Of a DNA stretch of 36,885 nucleotides, positions 30,274 to 36,885 are shown piece after piece. How positions within the stretch are numbered: position 1 is the first letter of the stretch; each line of letters starts with the position of its first letter. Location of the stretch: positions 1-36,885 of IMG/VR virus record IMGVR_UViG_3300031722_000093. The stretch is one strand, 5' to 3'. The position numbers were made by a program, and so were the translations under genes. Below the pieces are notes generated by a model. The model searched no databases and was not told where the DNA came from. It saw only the letters and a program-made list of their open reading frames with translations. The stretch is from a virus.

Positions 30274-30502
30274 GGGACACAAAAGGGACACAAGAAAAAA
30301 CACAAAACATTGAAAACTCAATATGGGTAGGTGCCCGAGTGGCTAAAGGGAGCAGACTGTAAATCAGAAATTTACAACGCTGTATCCCTTTTTTAGTGCC
30401 ATTTTTGCCTATTTATTGAATAAAATACAATACAATTTAATAGCCTTGAAAGTATTGATTTTACGTTGCATATTTTTTGTAGTGGGACACAGATGGGACA
30501 GA
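30274..30502. other. attP region with paired integrase arm-type sites
   Basis: Direct repeats GGGACACA occur as pairs on each side of the core: 30274 and 30285 on the left, 30484 and 30495 (GGGACAGA) on the right. Both pairs have an 11-bp period, one helical turn. This is the expected layout of integrase arm sites. The region 30220-30529 holds no gene. The core is annotated separately. Confidence 0.75.
30325..30376 (+). other. attP core: 5' half of a tRNA-Tyr gene
   Basis: Bases 30325-30365 read as tRNA-Tyr from base 1 through the anticodon loop. They comprise acceptor GGGTAGG, D arm CCC...GGG, anticodon stem GCAGA, loop CTGTAAA (anticodon GTA), then TC. After that the sequence departs from a tRNA, and no 3' half follows. 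TGTAAAT (30358-30364) and ATTTACA (30370-30376) form an inverted repeat. The crossover is probably in the anticodon loop, with the phage providing the 5' part of the gene. Confidence 0.75.
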
Positions 30503-30529
30503 GATTTTTACATCAGAATTAGTCTGCTG

Positions 30530-30724
30530 TTATGTCTGTTCCCCAAGTATAAAGGCTTTTAACACGTTCTTTCTTACGAAAATACCCCCTCCAATTTTTT
30601 GGATTAATTTTTCGGGGAGTTTCCCCCTCCGAATCCAAGTATAAAAGGTTTGCTCGCTTTCTATCCTGAAATACGGCAACGCTTCTTTTACCGTTAAAAA
30701 ATTATTTAATATATCATTTTCCAC
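30530..30724 (-). CDS. Excisionase-like HTH protein
   Basis: A protein of 64 aa with a MerR/AlpA-like winged helix: NFLTVKEALPYFRIESEQTFYTWIRRGKLP, then a wing with GGGIFVRKNVLKAFI. Small proteins like this act as recombination directionality factors, and the gene abuts attP on the side opposite the integrase. It is the last gene of the leftward early operon, so it is made during lytic growth, as excisionase needs to be. Start is GTG with AGG upstream. A host-type DNA-binding regulator is the alternative. Confidence 0.7.
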   Translation of the reverse strand: MENDILNNFLTVKEALPYFRIESEQTFYTWIRRGKLPEKLIQKIGGGIFVRKNVLKAFILGEQT

Positions 30725-30731
30725 TTTTAAC

Positions 30732-31073
30732 CTACTTTCTATAAAATATTTCGTCTAAATACTTTTCGCAAACTGTTTGTTTTTTCACATTTTTTGCGTA
30801 ATTGTTAAACAGTTTTTCCCTTAACAAGCCCTTAATCGCCTGAGCATCAAGTAATAAATTGATAATATCGTCGTGCGAATATTTATCCATTAAATTTTTT
30901 ACAAGATTTTGAGGGATTTTACTGGGCTTAATTGGTGATGTATGATTTACTTCACCTTTCTGACCGGCTCTAAATAAATCAACCTCGATTTGCTTTTCTG
31001 CATCGAGGCCGTCGTAATTGTCTTTGTATTCACCTTTTCCGTAAAATGTTTCTCCGTTGATTAGTTGTTCCAT
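30732..31073 (-). CDS. Hypothetical early protein (113 aa)
   Basis: The start at ATG 31073 has GGGAGGAAG before it; longer frames to 31157 overlap the upstream YopX gene and lack a site. The N-terminus is MEQLINGETFYGKGEYKD. A Pro/Ser linker is followed by helical LMDKYSHDDIINLLLDAQ and a basic end. Not recognised. Confidence 0.65.
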   Translation of the reverse strand: MEQLINGETFYGKGEYKDNYDGLDAEKQIEVDLFRAGQKGEVNHTSPIKPSKIPQNLVKNLMDKYSHDDIINLLLDAQAIKGLLREKLFNNYAKNVKKQTVCEKYLDEIFYRK

Positions 31074-31092
31074 ACTTCCTCCCGTGATTATT

Positions 31093-31635
31093 CTATTCTT
31101 TGACAGCTCTTTTATATTCTCCGCATCGTCCGGCAACACACCCAACATTGTCCTCATCCATTTTTGAACAATGGCATAGGCCGGATTTCTCGCAATTATT
31201 ACAACTTTCTTCTTCTATAAGTTCAGGATGTTCATATATATTCCCAATGATTTCATATCCTAAATTTTTAATATCTGATTTCCATAAAGATCCAAGCCAA
31301 AATGATTTTCTTTCCCGAGTTTCTTCGTCTGTATGCTTTAATGAAAATTCACATTGAGGTTGATTATAAATAACGTATTGAATAAGATTATTAACATTAT
31401 TTTTTAAAATATCTCCCTCAAAAATCAATTTATCGTTTTTATCTTTTAATCCGGTGCATTGCATTAATTCCCACTCTTTTTGGTATAGACAAGAATTTCT
31501 ATATAACGCCGGTTTAGAGATTTTTGAACATTCCCACCAAGACAAATGGTAACCGTGCGTGTCGGTTGCCGTATTAAAATGTATTATTTCATTCTCGTCT
31601 GAGATATACGCTCTAAATTTGAATCTATCGTCCAT
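31093..31635 (-). CDS. YopX-family protein with C-terminal Cys cluster
   Basis: A protein of 180 aa. It has the YopX pattern: DDRFKFRAYISDE, the core MQCTGLKDKNDKLIFEGDIL (about 58-77) and YEIIGNIYEHPELI. The last 40 residues add a Cys-rich motif (CNNCEKSGLCHC...CVAGRC), likely a zinc site, not present in its neighbour. YopX proteins are common phage accessory proteins without a settled function. It overlaps the upstream YopX gene by 11 bp. Confidence 0.8.
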   Translation of the reverse strand: MDDRFKFRAYISDENEIIHFNTATDTHGYHLSWWECSKISKPALYRNSCLYQKEWELMQCTGLKDKNDKLIFEGDILKNNVNNLIQYVIYNQPQCEFSLKHTDEETRERKSFWLGSLWKSDIKNLGYEIIGNIYEHPELIEEESCNNCEKSGLCHCSKMDEDNVGCVAGRCGEYKRAVKE

Positions 31636-31981
31636 CTTGCCCCTCCAAAAGTTCGGGGTTTTGGTGGATGTTGCCGATGATTGTAAATTTAAAATCTAAA
31701 TTACACATTGGGTGGTCGTTCCATTTGCTAGAGATTTCAAAACAGCAATCATTTACTATATAAACGATTTCGCATATTTCGTCATTGTATGATTTGACAA
31801 TATCTCCCTCAAAAACAAGATTACCATTTTTATCTTGCAGTCCCGTACATTGTTGTATTTCGTACCTATCTTGTTGTTGTTCGGTCATACCGCATAAAAT
31901 TCCGGTGTGCATTAATGCCGGTGTTGCGAAAGTAAATTCTTTAAAAATGTGATCCCACACCCTAAACTTAAATCTGTCCAT
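31625..31981 (-). CDS. YopX-family protein
   Basis: A 118-aa paralogue of the preceding entry: MDRFKFRVWD, QQCTGLQDKNGNLVFEGDIVK and FTIIGNIHQNPELLEG. It lacks the Cys-rich tail. Tandem YopX copies suggest duplication. AAGGAG precedes the ATG. Confidence 0.82.
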   Translation of the reverse strand: MDRFKFRVWDHIFKEFTFATPALMHTGILCGMTEQQQDRYEIQQCTGLQDKNGNLVFEGDIVKSYNDEICEIVYIVNDCCFEISSKWNDHPMCNLDFKFTIIGNIHQNPELLEGQDGR

Positions 31982-31997
31982 TATTTCTCCTTAATAA

Positions 31998-32189
31998 TTA
32001 TCTGTGTGCTAAGCTTAATTTTTCCTCTGCATCATACGGCCTGCATTGTACCGTAATACAACTGCCGTCTTTCATTTCTATAACTGAAAGCTTGTAGCAA
32101 CTTGGATGTTCTTTAACCCGTTTTACATCTTCAGGGTTAATGTCAATCATTTTTGTTCCGAATCCCATATTTCTTGTTTCAAATTTCAT
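31998..32189 (-). CDS. Hypothetical small protein (63 aa)
   Basis: GAAGGAG precedes the ATG. The protein has short strands (SCYKLSVIEMKDGSCITVQC) and two to three Cys; no family is recognised. It overlaps the MazG-like gene by 11 bp, so it is co-translated with it. Confidence 0.6.
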   Translation of the reverse strand: MKFETRNMGFGTKMIDINPEDVKRVKEHPSCYKLSVIEMKDGSCITVQCRPYDAEEKLSLAHR

Positions 32190-32442
32190 TTTGTTTCTCC
32201 TTCATTCTTTGTATTTGTCTTGCTTGTTTTTCTCTCACTACCATAAAAATTTTACCGTCGCCCCAGTGTTCTTCAAATTGGCTGATTAAATTATCACAGT
32301 CACCCATTTCTTCTATAACGTGGTCGAGCGTGTCTTTTCCGTCTAAATAATCATTGATAGAATGAGCCAGTTCAATAGCTTCTTTTGCTAACTGGCCCAA
32401 CTGTGCATTTTCTCCGTAGTGATTTATGAATATGTTACTCAC
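32179..32442 (-). CDS. MazG-like nucleotide pyrophosphohydrolase
   Basis: A protein of 87 aa with the all-alpha NTP-PPase pattern: QLGQLAKEAIELAHSIND (about 14-31), then EEMGDCDNLISQFEEHWG with the EExxD metal motif (about 44-48). It likely hydrolyses NTPs or (p)ppGpp-like nucleotides, as phage MazG proteins are thought to do. It starts GTG with AGGAGG upstream and overlaps the cytosine methyltransferase by 8 bp. Confidence 0.72.
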   Translation of the reverse strand: MSNIFINHYGENAQLGQLAKEAIELAHSINDYLDGKDTLDHVIEEMGDCDNLISQFEEHWGDGKIFMVVREKQARQIQRMKEKQNEI

Positions 32443-33598
32443 CCATTCCTCCTAAAATATGTGCTATTACGTCAACTGTCCAACCATTTCCAAGACTTTT
32501 ATACCTTTGGGTATCTGAAACACCTTTGGTATAATCATCCGGCAATGTTTGTAATCTTTCACATTCAATCGGCGGTAAACGAATAGCAACATATAAATCA
32601 TCATCTATTTTGATAAATGCGATATTATTATAAGCCCATTGGCCGGTTGTAAGAGTTGAGCTTTTTTTAACAATTACCCTTCCCTGATTAAAACCTCTGT
32701 TTATTTGGACTAATAATATATCCATATCACTATGGTTGCCGCCTGAATTTGCACCGGCAGTGAGGCAACAAGCTTTATTTTGATTTTCTTTAATTTTGCC
32801 GGTTTTATCAATTTTGATTAAAGCGTATAAACCTCTACCTCCGCCCTGTGAAGTGTCCAAAGTCTCAGATTTTCCATTAATATCAAAAACTCTATAACTT
32901 TTTCTATATTTCTCGCCGTTGGCTATTACTTGAACTTTACTACTGGTTTTTTTAGATAATCCAGTAAAATCCAATTTTAATAATTGTTCTTTTCTTAAAA
33001 AATATTTTGGGTCAATTTCTTCGATATTCCGTACAATATCTTTCAAAAAAATCTTTTTATCTCTTGGCTGAGGGATTGGAAGATAACAACTCCCAAATAA
33101 ATTTTGAGAAGGTTGACCCCAATTACACCAATATAATCGGATTCTGTTTTGAGCAGAAAGGAGAGAGGAATTAATTTTTATTGGCTTCACTCCCAATAGT
33201 TCAGAAATTATATTCCTGTATTCATCTTTCATTTTTACATTTTCAAGTAAAAATTTGACATTCGGATTTAATTTTTTAATGTGATTCAAAATGTCAACAT
33301 AAACGAAAAACAATTTACTTCTTTCATCGTCAAAATTTAATTGCTTTCCGGCAAAACTGAATCCCTGACAAGGCGATCCACCTATTAATAAATCTATGTT
33401 AGCCCAATCAATATTCCAATTTTTCCAATTATTTATATCTCCTAGTTGAATAGTATTGGGATAATTTTTTTGAGTTATTTGGATTGCATATTTATCGATT
33501 TCGCTTGCATAATAATTATTAATTTTGATTTTCGCACGTTCTAAAGCTACTTGACCGCAAGAAATGCCGTCAAATAGGCCTAATACATTAATCCCCAT
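32435..33598 (-). CDS. DNA (cytosine-5) methyltransferase
   Basis: A complete C5 methyltransferase of 387 aa. Motif I is LGLFDGISCG (about 7-15), motif IV is GSPCQGFSFAG with catalytic Cys77, motif VI is LLENV (118-122), motif VIII is AQNRIRLYW, and motif X is SLGNGWTVDVIAHIL near the end. The variable region (about 220-330) sets the target, which cannot be read here. No restriction partner is next to it, so self-protection against host restriction is likely. The ATG at 33598 follows GAGG. Confidence 0.92.
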   Translation of the reverse strand: MGINVLGLFDGISCGQVALERAKIKINNYYASEIDKYAIQITQKNYPNTIQLGDINNWKNWNIDWANIDLLIGGSPCQGFSFAGKQLNFDDERSKLFFVYVDILNHIKKLNPNVKFLLENVKMKDEYRNIISELLGVKPIKINSSLLSAQNRIRLYWCNWGQPSQNLFGSCYLPIPQPRDKKIFLKDIVRNIEEIDPKYFLRKEQLLKLDFTGLSKKTSSKVQVIANGEKYRKSYRVFDINGKSETLDTSQGGGRGLYALIKIDKTGKIKENQNKACCLTAGANSGGNHSDMDILLVQINRGFNQGRVIVKKSSTLTTGQWAYNNIAFIKIDDDLYVAIRLPPIECERLQTLPDDYTKGVSDTQRYKSLGNGWTVDVIAHILGGMGE

Positions 33599-33614
33599 TT
33601 CATACCTCAACTAT

Positions 33615-34211
33615 TTAATTAAACCACTTTACCGTCGTTTCGCCCTTGTAACCTTTTTCCCAAACATACCAACCATAAGCAACGGCACTACTTCCGGTTT
33701 CGTTAAAATTACCATTCAAGGCACATTTAATCCTTGAACTTGAAACATAAATAGTTTTTGGCGGATTTTCTATGAAGAATTTTTTTCGTGCTTTTCCTTC
33801 CAAAAAGGTTAATTTTAAGAACATACAAACTTTTCGCCCTGTTTGCACGCTGTCTAAGGCCTTTGTAATAAACTCTACAGCATATTTGTAGGGCGGATTT
33901 GTAACAATATCACCGCTCCATTGCCAAAATTCTTTCCTGAGAAAGTCGATATTTCCATCGCCATAGCCACGATGGATTAAATCACTCGCCCAACGAAGCT
34001 TACCGGCAACCTTGAATATCCTTGCCAAATGTCCTTCTCCGCAAGCACATTCCCAAATATTTTCTAAGTCGGGTTCTAAATTTATTAACTCTTTAGCTGC
34101 GAGCGGCTCGGTTGCATAATAATCGTGTTGTTCTCTTTCGTGTTCAGAGTGGCTACTTGCACCCAAAGTCGAAAATGTTGTTTTTTTGTTTCCAGTCCAA
34201 TCTTTTTCCAT
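33615..34211 (-). CDS. Phage N6-adenine DNA methyltransferase-like protein
   Basis: A protein of 198 aa. The SAM-binding motif is ECACGEGHLARIF (about 54-66). The catalytic motif is TNPPYK (about 104-109), and the N-terminus contains the common YYATEPLAAKELI. This is the phage DNA-adenine methylase group. It forms a pair with the cytosine enzyme downstream, covering two types of host restriction. The ATG at 34211 has AAGGATG upstream; 34244 is possible but overlaps the upstream gene. Confidence 0.8.
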   Translation of the reverse strand: MEKDWTGNKKTTFSTLGASSHSEHEREQHDYYATEPLAAKELINLEPDLENIWECACGEGHLARIFKVAGKLRWASDLIHRGYGDGNIDFLRKEFWQWSGDIVTNPPYKYAVEFITKALDSVQTGRKVCMFLKLTFLEGKARKKFFIENPPKTIYVSSSRIKCALNGNFNETGSSAVAYGWYVWEKGYKGETTVKWFN

Positions 34212-34215
34212 TTTT

Positions 34216-34602
34216 TCATCCTTCCCGTAAAAAATTCGTGCCAAATAAAAGGACTTGACCGTTAAATCCGGTTTTTAAGTCCTCTTTTGGTTTAGATTCT
34301 TTATTCTTTTTCCAGTAATTTATTAATTGTTCGATTTTACTTTCTGTCGCTTTGTCCGCATCCGTTCCAACACAGAGCAGAGGACAACTAAATCGAATTT
34401 TTACATTTGTGTAATGCTCCCGTAAAATTTTATATTCCAATTCTTTTTTGTCGTATTCGTAATCCGAAAGAACTGGAGAATCAAATTTGTAATAAAGGAA
34501 TCTATGAAACCACAGATTAATCCTTCGCCGGTCAATTTCTTTGGCCGGAGTTTTGGCAATCTGTTTAATAGATTCCAAACTTACATCGCTAAATCTATCC
34601 AT
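34216..34602 (-). CDS. LigA subdomain-Ia-like protein
   Basis: A protein of 128 aa with WFHRFLYYKFDSPVLSDYEYD (about 31-52), which resembles the N-terminal Ia subdomain of NAD+-dependent DNA ligase (Y-x-SDxEYD pattern) that holds nicotinamide mononucleotide. No adenylation (KxDG), OB or BRCT domain follows, so this is not a ligase. Stand-alone Ia-like proteins are known in phages but their role is not established. It overlaps the GIY-YIG gene by 8 bp. Confidence 0.62.
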   Translation of the reverse strand: MDRFSDVSLESIKQIAKTPAKEIDRRRINLWFHRFLYYKFDSPVLSDYEYDKKELEYKILREHYTNVKIRFSCPLLCVGTDADKATESKIEQLINYWKKNKESKPKEDLKTGFNGQVLLFGTNFLREG

Positions 34603-34918
34603 TTTTAACCTTACTAAATTTTCTTTTCATCGTTTTATCAGCCCTGAGCATTGAGTTATAACCGTTTTCAATGCTGTTATAGTGGAGAATAAATTTTTTC
34701 TCCATTTTTGCCAAAGTGAAAAAGTTTCGAGCAATACCAATTTGCTCCCAAGTAAAACAGTCAAGTCCAAACTCCCTGAGAGCTTTATGGAATTTATCTG
34801 TTCGTAGCCTCTTGAAAGCTTCATAAATATGATCTACTTTCCGGTTATGCAAAGTATTCGCAGTCTGACCGATGTAACACTCATCCGTGATGGTGTTTGT
34901 ACACTTGTAAATAATCAA
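34595..34918 (-). CDS. GIY-YIG endonuclease
   Basis: A protein of 107 aa with the domain from residue 1: IIYKCTNTITDECYIGQTAN (the GIY and YIG elements in degenerate form), a conserved R (LHNRKVDH), the catalytic Glu (KMEKKFILHY) and ENGYNSM. It probably acts as a nicking or homing enzyme. The start is TTG with GGGAG eight bases upstream. It is the second free-standing nuclease of homing type in the early operon. Confidence 0.82.
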   Translation of the reverse strand: MIIYKCTNTITDECYIGQTANTLHNRKVDHIYEAFKRLRTDKFHKALREFGLDCFTWEQIGIARNFFTLAKMEKKFILHYNSIENGYNSMLRADKTMKRKFSKVKNG

Positions 34919-34930
34919 CTTCCTAACTCC

Positions 34931-35248
34931 CTAAATTAATTCAATTTTGATGTTATAAACTGCCTCAATAATTTTCTTTTTAAGATTGAATACCGGAGTT
35001 CTCAGGCCCTTAACATCTTCAACGTGATTAAATCCGTCAATATTGCTTTTATAAACAAAATCGGCGATATACTTGAACATAAGTTTTCCGTCGATTCTGT
35101 ATTCAAAAACTTTTTGAAGTTCTAAATCTTTAATTTCTCCGAGAACTTCTTGTCCGTGTAATTCTAAATACCGGTTTGCTTCTCTTTTGCTGTCGAATTT
35201 TATTCCGCAAACGACAACCTTATGATTTGAATATTTGTTATAATGCAC
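34931..35248 (-). CDS. DUF1064 nuclease-like protein
   Basis: A protein of 105 aa with the family pattern: YNKYSNHKVVVCGIKFDSKREANRYLEL, ELQKVFEY, then YIADFVY and VEDVKGLRTPVFNLKKK. The conserved E, D and E-x-K type residues suggest a PD-(D/E)XK nuclease, as proposed for DUF1064 Holliday-junction or packaging nucleases. The start is GTG after TTAGGGG. It follows a terminator-like hairpin. Confidence 0.78.
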   Translation of the reverse strand: MHYNKYSNHKVVVCGIKFDSKREANRYLELHGQEVLGEIKDLELQKVFEYRIDGKLMFKYIADFVYKSNIDGFNHVEDVKGLRTPVFNLKKKIIEAVYNIKIELI

Positions 35249-35267
35249 TTTTTCACCCCTAACTTAC

Positions 35268-35292
35268 AAAAAAAGAGGCTCGTTAAAGCCTC
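35268..35292 (-). terminator. Terminator inside the early operon
   Basis: GAGGCT (35275-35280), a 6-base loop and AGCCTC (35287-35292) form a perfect stem. On the minus strand it is followed by seven T (35274-35268); on the plus strand by CTTTTT, so it may work both ways. Genes on both sides are leftward, so read-through or antitermination is needed. Confidence 0.75.
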
Positions 35293-35318
35293 CTTTTTCC
35301 ATCTATCTAATTAATTTT

Positions 35319-35846
35319 TTAACCTTCTTTTATAAGTGGTAACTGCTGTTTCGCCGATTCACCTTTGATATATCTTTCGGTATATTCAAAAATTTCACTC
35401 AAAACTTTTTGATGTGTTCTGTTGATTTGAGTTTCATCATCGATGCCGTTTGCTTCACAATATGATTGGAATTTTACAAACGGAGTATTGATGTTCAACG
35501 GGCAATTTTGGCTCGGTAATTCGATTTGAGCCGTCATAACAATTCCCATAAGGTCTTTTCCCTTGTAAGAGATTGAATACCCTGTAATAACTGTTTTGTC
35601 TTGGTAATCATCATTTAGACAAGGCAATATATCGAACATAACACCTTTTAACTTTTGGAATGTTTCTTTAAATTCCTTTCTTGCCTCTTGAAACCCTGTG
35701 AAAGTGGTTTCTTTTTTACCGCTATCGGTATTTTTTTCAAAACCAACGCTTACCGCACCGGTCTTTTTTTCGAGCTTAATTTTGTTGATCTGCTTGTCGC
35801 TTTTCTCCTTCGGCTCAAACTTGACGACGTTTTCTTTTTTCGTCAT
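35319..35846 (-). CDS. Hypothetical early protein (175 aa)
   Basis: The ATG at 35846 follows AAAAAGGAGGAAG. The N-terminal 55 residues are Lys/Glu-rich. The remainder (GYSISYKGKDLMGIVMTAQIELP..., a Cys-rich PSQNCPLNINTP and a C-terminal ERYIKGESAKQQLPL) looks like one alpha/beta domain. Similar proteins occur in phage replication clusters, but I cannot name a family. It comes before the internal terminator. Confidence 0.65.
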   Translation of the reverse strand: MTKKENVVKFEPKEKSDKQINKIKLEKKTGAVSVGFEKNTDSGKKETTFTGFQEARKEFKETFQKLKGVMFDILPCLNDDYQDKTVITGYSISYKGKDLMGIVMTAQIELPSQNCPLNINTPFVKFQSYCEANGIDDETQINRTHQKVLSEIFEYTERYIKGESAKQQLPLIKEG

Positions 35847-35888
35847 ACTTCCTCCTTTTTGTCTTGTAGCACCTAACAAATAGTGCTT

Positions 35889-36224
35889 TTATCTTTCATA
35901 TTTATTACTATTCTTGATTAAGTTTTGGGGTAATGTTATAAATTCTTTTTGATTTTCTATTTGCTTTAAAATTTTTAATTGTTTTTCTTTTTTTATTTTT
36001 AAAACTCTTTGGAATCTAACTTGTCTCCGGTAATAATCGGTTTTGCGAAGTTTCAATCTATGAGCCATATTTGAGATTGAAAAAGTCGTCCGGTGAATAT
36101 CTCTGCCATTGGCTAAATTTATTTCTCGTAATTTTGATTGAAGTAAATCATTATTTTTATGAGGAAAATATATTTTTAAAAATTCGATTTCTTCATCACT
36201 CCAATTTGAAAATTTATCATTCAT
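35889..36224 (-). CDS. Myb/SANT-like HTH protein
   Basis: A protein of 111 aa. Residues 6-65 fit a Myb-like HTH found in phages: NWSDEEIEFLKIYFPHKNNDLLQSKL, then ISNMAHRLKLRKTDYYRRQ. The C-terminal part is basic (VLKIKKEKQLKILKQIE). It likely binds DNA. The start overlaps the preceding stop (TATGAATGA). Confidence 0.7.
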   Translation of the reverse strand: MNDKFSNWSDEEIEFLKIYFPHKNNDLLQSKLREINLANGRDIHRTTFSISNMAHRLKLRKTDYYRRQVRFQRVLKIKKEKQLKILKQIENQKEFITLPQNLIKNSNKYER

Positions 36225-36543
36225 AATAACCCTCTCGCCATTTACTGCGATTAAATACTAAATCATCCTTGTTTAACCCACCCCATTTATTAGCAAATCC
36301 ATTTTCGCTCATTCCTTCAAGGTCGTAATTCATTTCTGAAGGCATCAATATCATCTTTTGTAAGTGTTCAACCCTTGCATAAAATTCAGGATTATTTTTC
36401 CTGATAGTTTTTCTTACAAAATGATGCCATTGATGCGGATCTGAAAAAGTTGTACCTTCGATGTCTAAAAGCGATACTTTTATCAAGCGATTATTTTTAA
36501 TCATAAATGTTGGGTATTTATCCACATCAGTTAATTTATTCAC
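36217..36543 (-). CDS. Hypothetical protein (108 aa)
   Basis: I do not recognise it. It contains DPHQWHHFVRKTIRKNNPEF and LQKMILMPSEMNYDL, with His-His and basic residues that recall HNH-type phage proteins, yet a full metal motif is not seen. The start is GTG overlapping the previous stop, with GGGGG upstream. It is flanked by two HTH genes. Confidence 0.6.
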   Translation of the reverse strand: MNKLTDVDKYPTFMIKNNRLIKVSLLDIEGTTFSDPHQWHHFVRKTIRKNNPEFYARVEHLQKMILMPSEMNYDLEGMSENGFANKWGGLNKDDLVFNRSKWREGYYE

Positions 36544-36885
36544 GCAACTTCCCCCAACGAATATTCGTGATAAGTTGTTTTTTCACCGAAACGATTTGTT
36601 CCAGGTGTCGGGACTGAATTAACAACTCTCGGTTTGATTTTTTCTTCAATGGTTTGAATTATTGAAGGTAAATGTCTAAAACCATAAATTTCGTTACATT
36701 CTGCGTTTGTAATATGATGAAAACCCAAAATATGAGCCAAGATAATTTCATCTTGGCTAAATTTGTTTTCTTTTATAAATCTTTTTAAAAATTCACCGAG
36801 TTTATAAAATCCTCCGGCATAATTCTCGGGGTTTAATCGGTCTCTTTGCAGCTTGATAGCAAGCTCTTGAACCTTATCAGGTGCT
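36540..36885 (-). CDS. Winged-helix/HTH protein, main part (5' end at left edge)
   Basis: A frame of 114 codons in this copy, lacking only the first two codons, which are at the left edge (start ATG 104). Residues about 44-75 form an HTH (FSQDEIILAHILGFHHIT, AECNEIYGFRHLPSIIQTI). A wing-like end follows (VPTPGTNRFGEKTTYHEYSLGE), common in small phage HTH proteins. The TTG at 36740 is internal, not the start. It lies between the LuxR-type gene and the 108-aa gene. Confidence 0.78.
   Translation of the reverse strand, partial: APDKVQELAIKLQRDRLNPENYAGGFYKLGEFLKRFIKENKFSQDEIILAHILGFHHITNAECNEIYGFRHLPSIIQTIEEKIKPRVVNSVPTPGTNRFGEKTTYHEYSLGEVA
36787..36885. repeat. Terminal direct repeat, right copy
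   Basis: Identical to bases 1-99; see the left copy. One copy should be removed to obtain the circular genome of 36786 bp. Confidence 0.9.

Noticed and set aside
1-36885. CRISPR array, reverse transcriptase or diversity-generating element, transposase
   Set aside because: I saw no regular repeat-spacer array, no RT motif and no insertion-sequence ends on either strand.

Overview
This window is the complete genome of a temperate, short-tailed (podovirus-like) bacteriophage, assembled as a circle and opened inside a gene. The first 99 bases recur exactly as the last 99 bases (1-99 = 36787-36885), so the unit genome is about 36.79 kb. A winged-helix gene is split by the window ends and reads through once the overlap is merged. 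The DNA is AT-rich, genes are tightly packed with frequent 4-60 bp overlaps, and Shine-Dalgarno sites of the AGGAG type are strong. TTG and GTG starts are common. The host cannot be named from the sequence. The phage carries the 5' half of a tRNA-Tyr gene of a form seen in proteobacteria and cyanobacteria-like lineages, and a signal-peptide protein. Both fit a Gram-negative, AT-rich, perhaps gut, host (inference, low confidence).

Layout. (1) Lysogeny switch, about 7.0-8.7 kb: a Cro-like HTH gene (7388-7594, -) diverges from a CI-like HTH gene (7783-8133, +) across an AT-rich region with two 22-bp near-identical repeats. A second XRE regulator (8446-8658, +) diverges from a 34-aa gene across a perfect 10-bp palindrome. 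(2) Early leftward operon: from the Cro gene down to position 1 and on through the circular junction to 30530, about 13.8 kb, all on the minus strand. It encodes several microproteins, a tRNA-Asn, an ERF annealing protein, a YqaJ exonuclease, DUF1351, SSB, HNH and GIY-YIG nucleases, a replisome organiser with a DnaC-type loader, a DUF1064 nuclease-like protein, a LigA subdomain-Ia-like protein, an adenine and a cytosine DNA methyltransferase, a MazG-like protein, two YopX paralogues and an excisionase-like HTH protein.

(3) Late rightward operon, 8.9-29.0 kb: a LuxR/GerE-type HTH regulator, terminase small and large subunits, P22/T7-type portal, scaffold and coat protein. A connector protein, a gp10-like beta protein and a GNAT-fold protein (position of T7 gp13) follow. 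Three putative internal/ejection proteins come next, one ending in a peptidase S74 chaperone domain and one of 1239 aa. Tail-fibre or receptor-binding proteins, a small membrane protein and an amidase endolysin complete the operon. No tape measure, tube or sheath is visible, which supports a podovirus-like virion. One gene inside this block, at 19624-20061, is on the opposite strand, has its own upstream region and encodes a protein with a signal peptide: a probable lysogenic-conversion (moron) gene. (4) Integration module, 29.1-30.7 kb: a strong terminator, tyrosine integrase, an attP with a half tRNA-Tyr flanked by paired arm-type repeats, then the excisionase-like gene.

How it works together (inference). 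CI/Cro decide between lysogeny and early transcription. The early operon copies and recombines DNA (organiser, loader, SSB, ERF, YqaJ) and protects it (methyltransferases). The late operon builds, fills and releases particles. Integrase with the excisionase-like protein moves the genome in and out of a host tRNA-Tyr gene. The most unusual points are the 5' half tRNA at attP, the antisense exported-protein gene, the S74 domain on a putative internal virion protein, a nested in-frame start with its own ribosome site, and two free-standing GerE domains.
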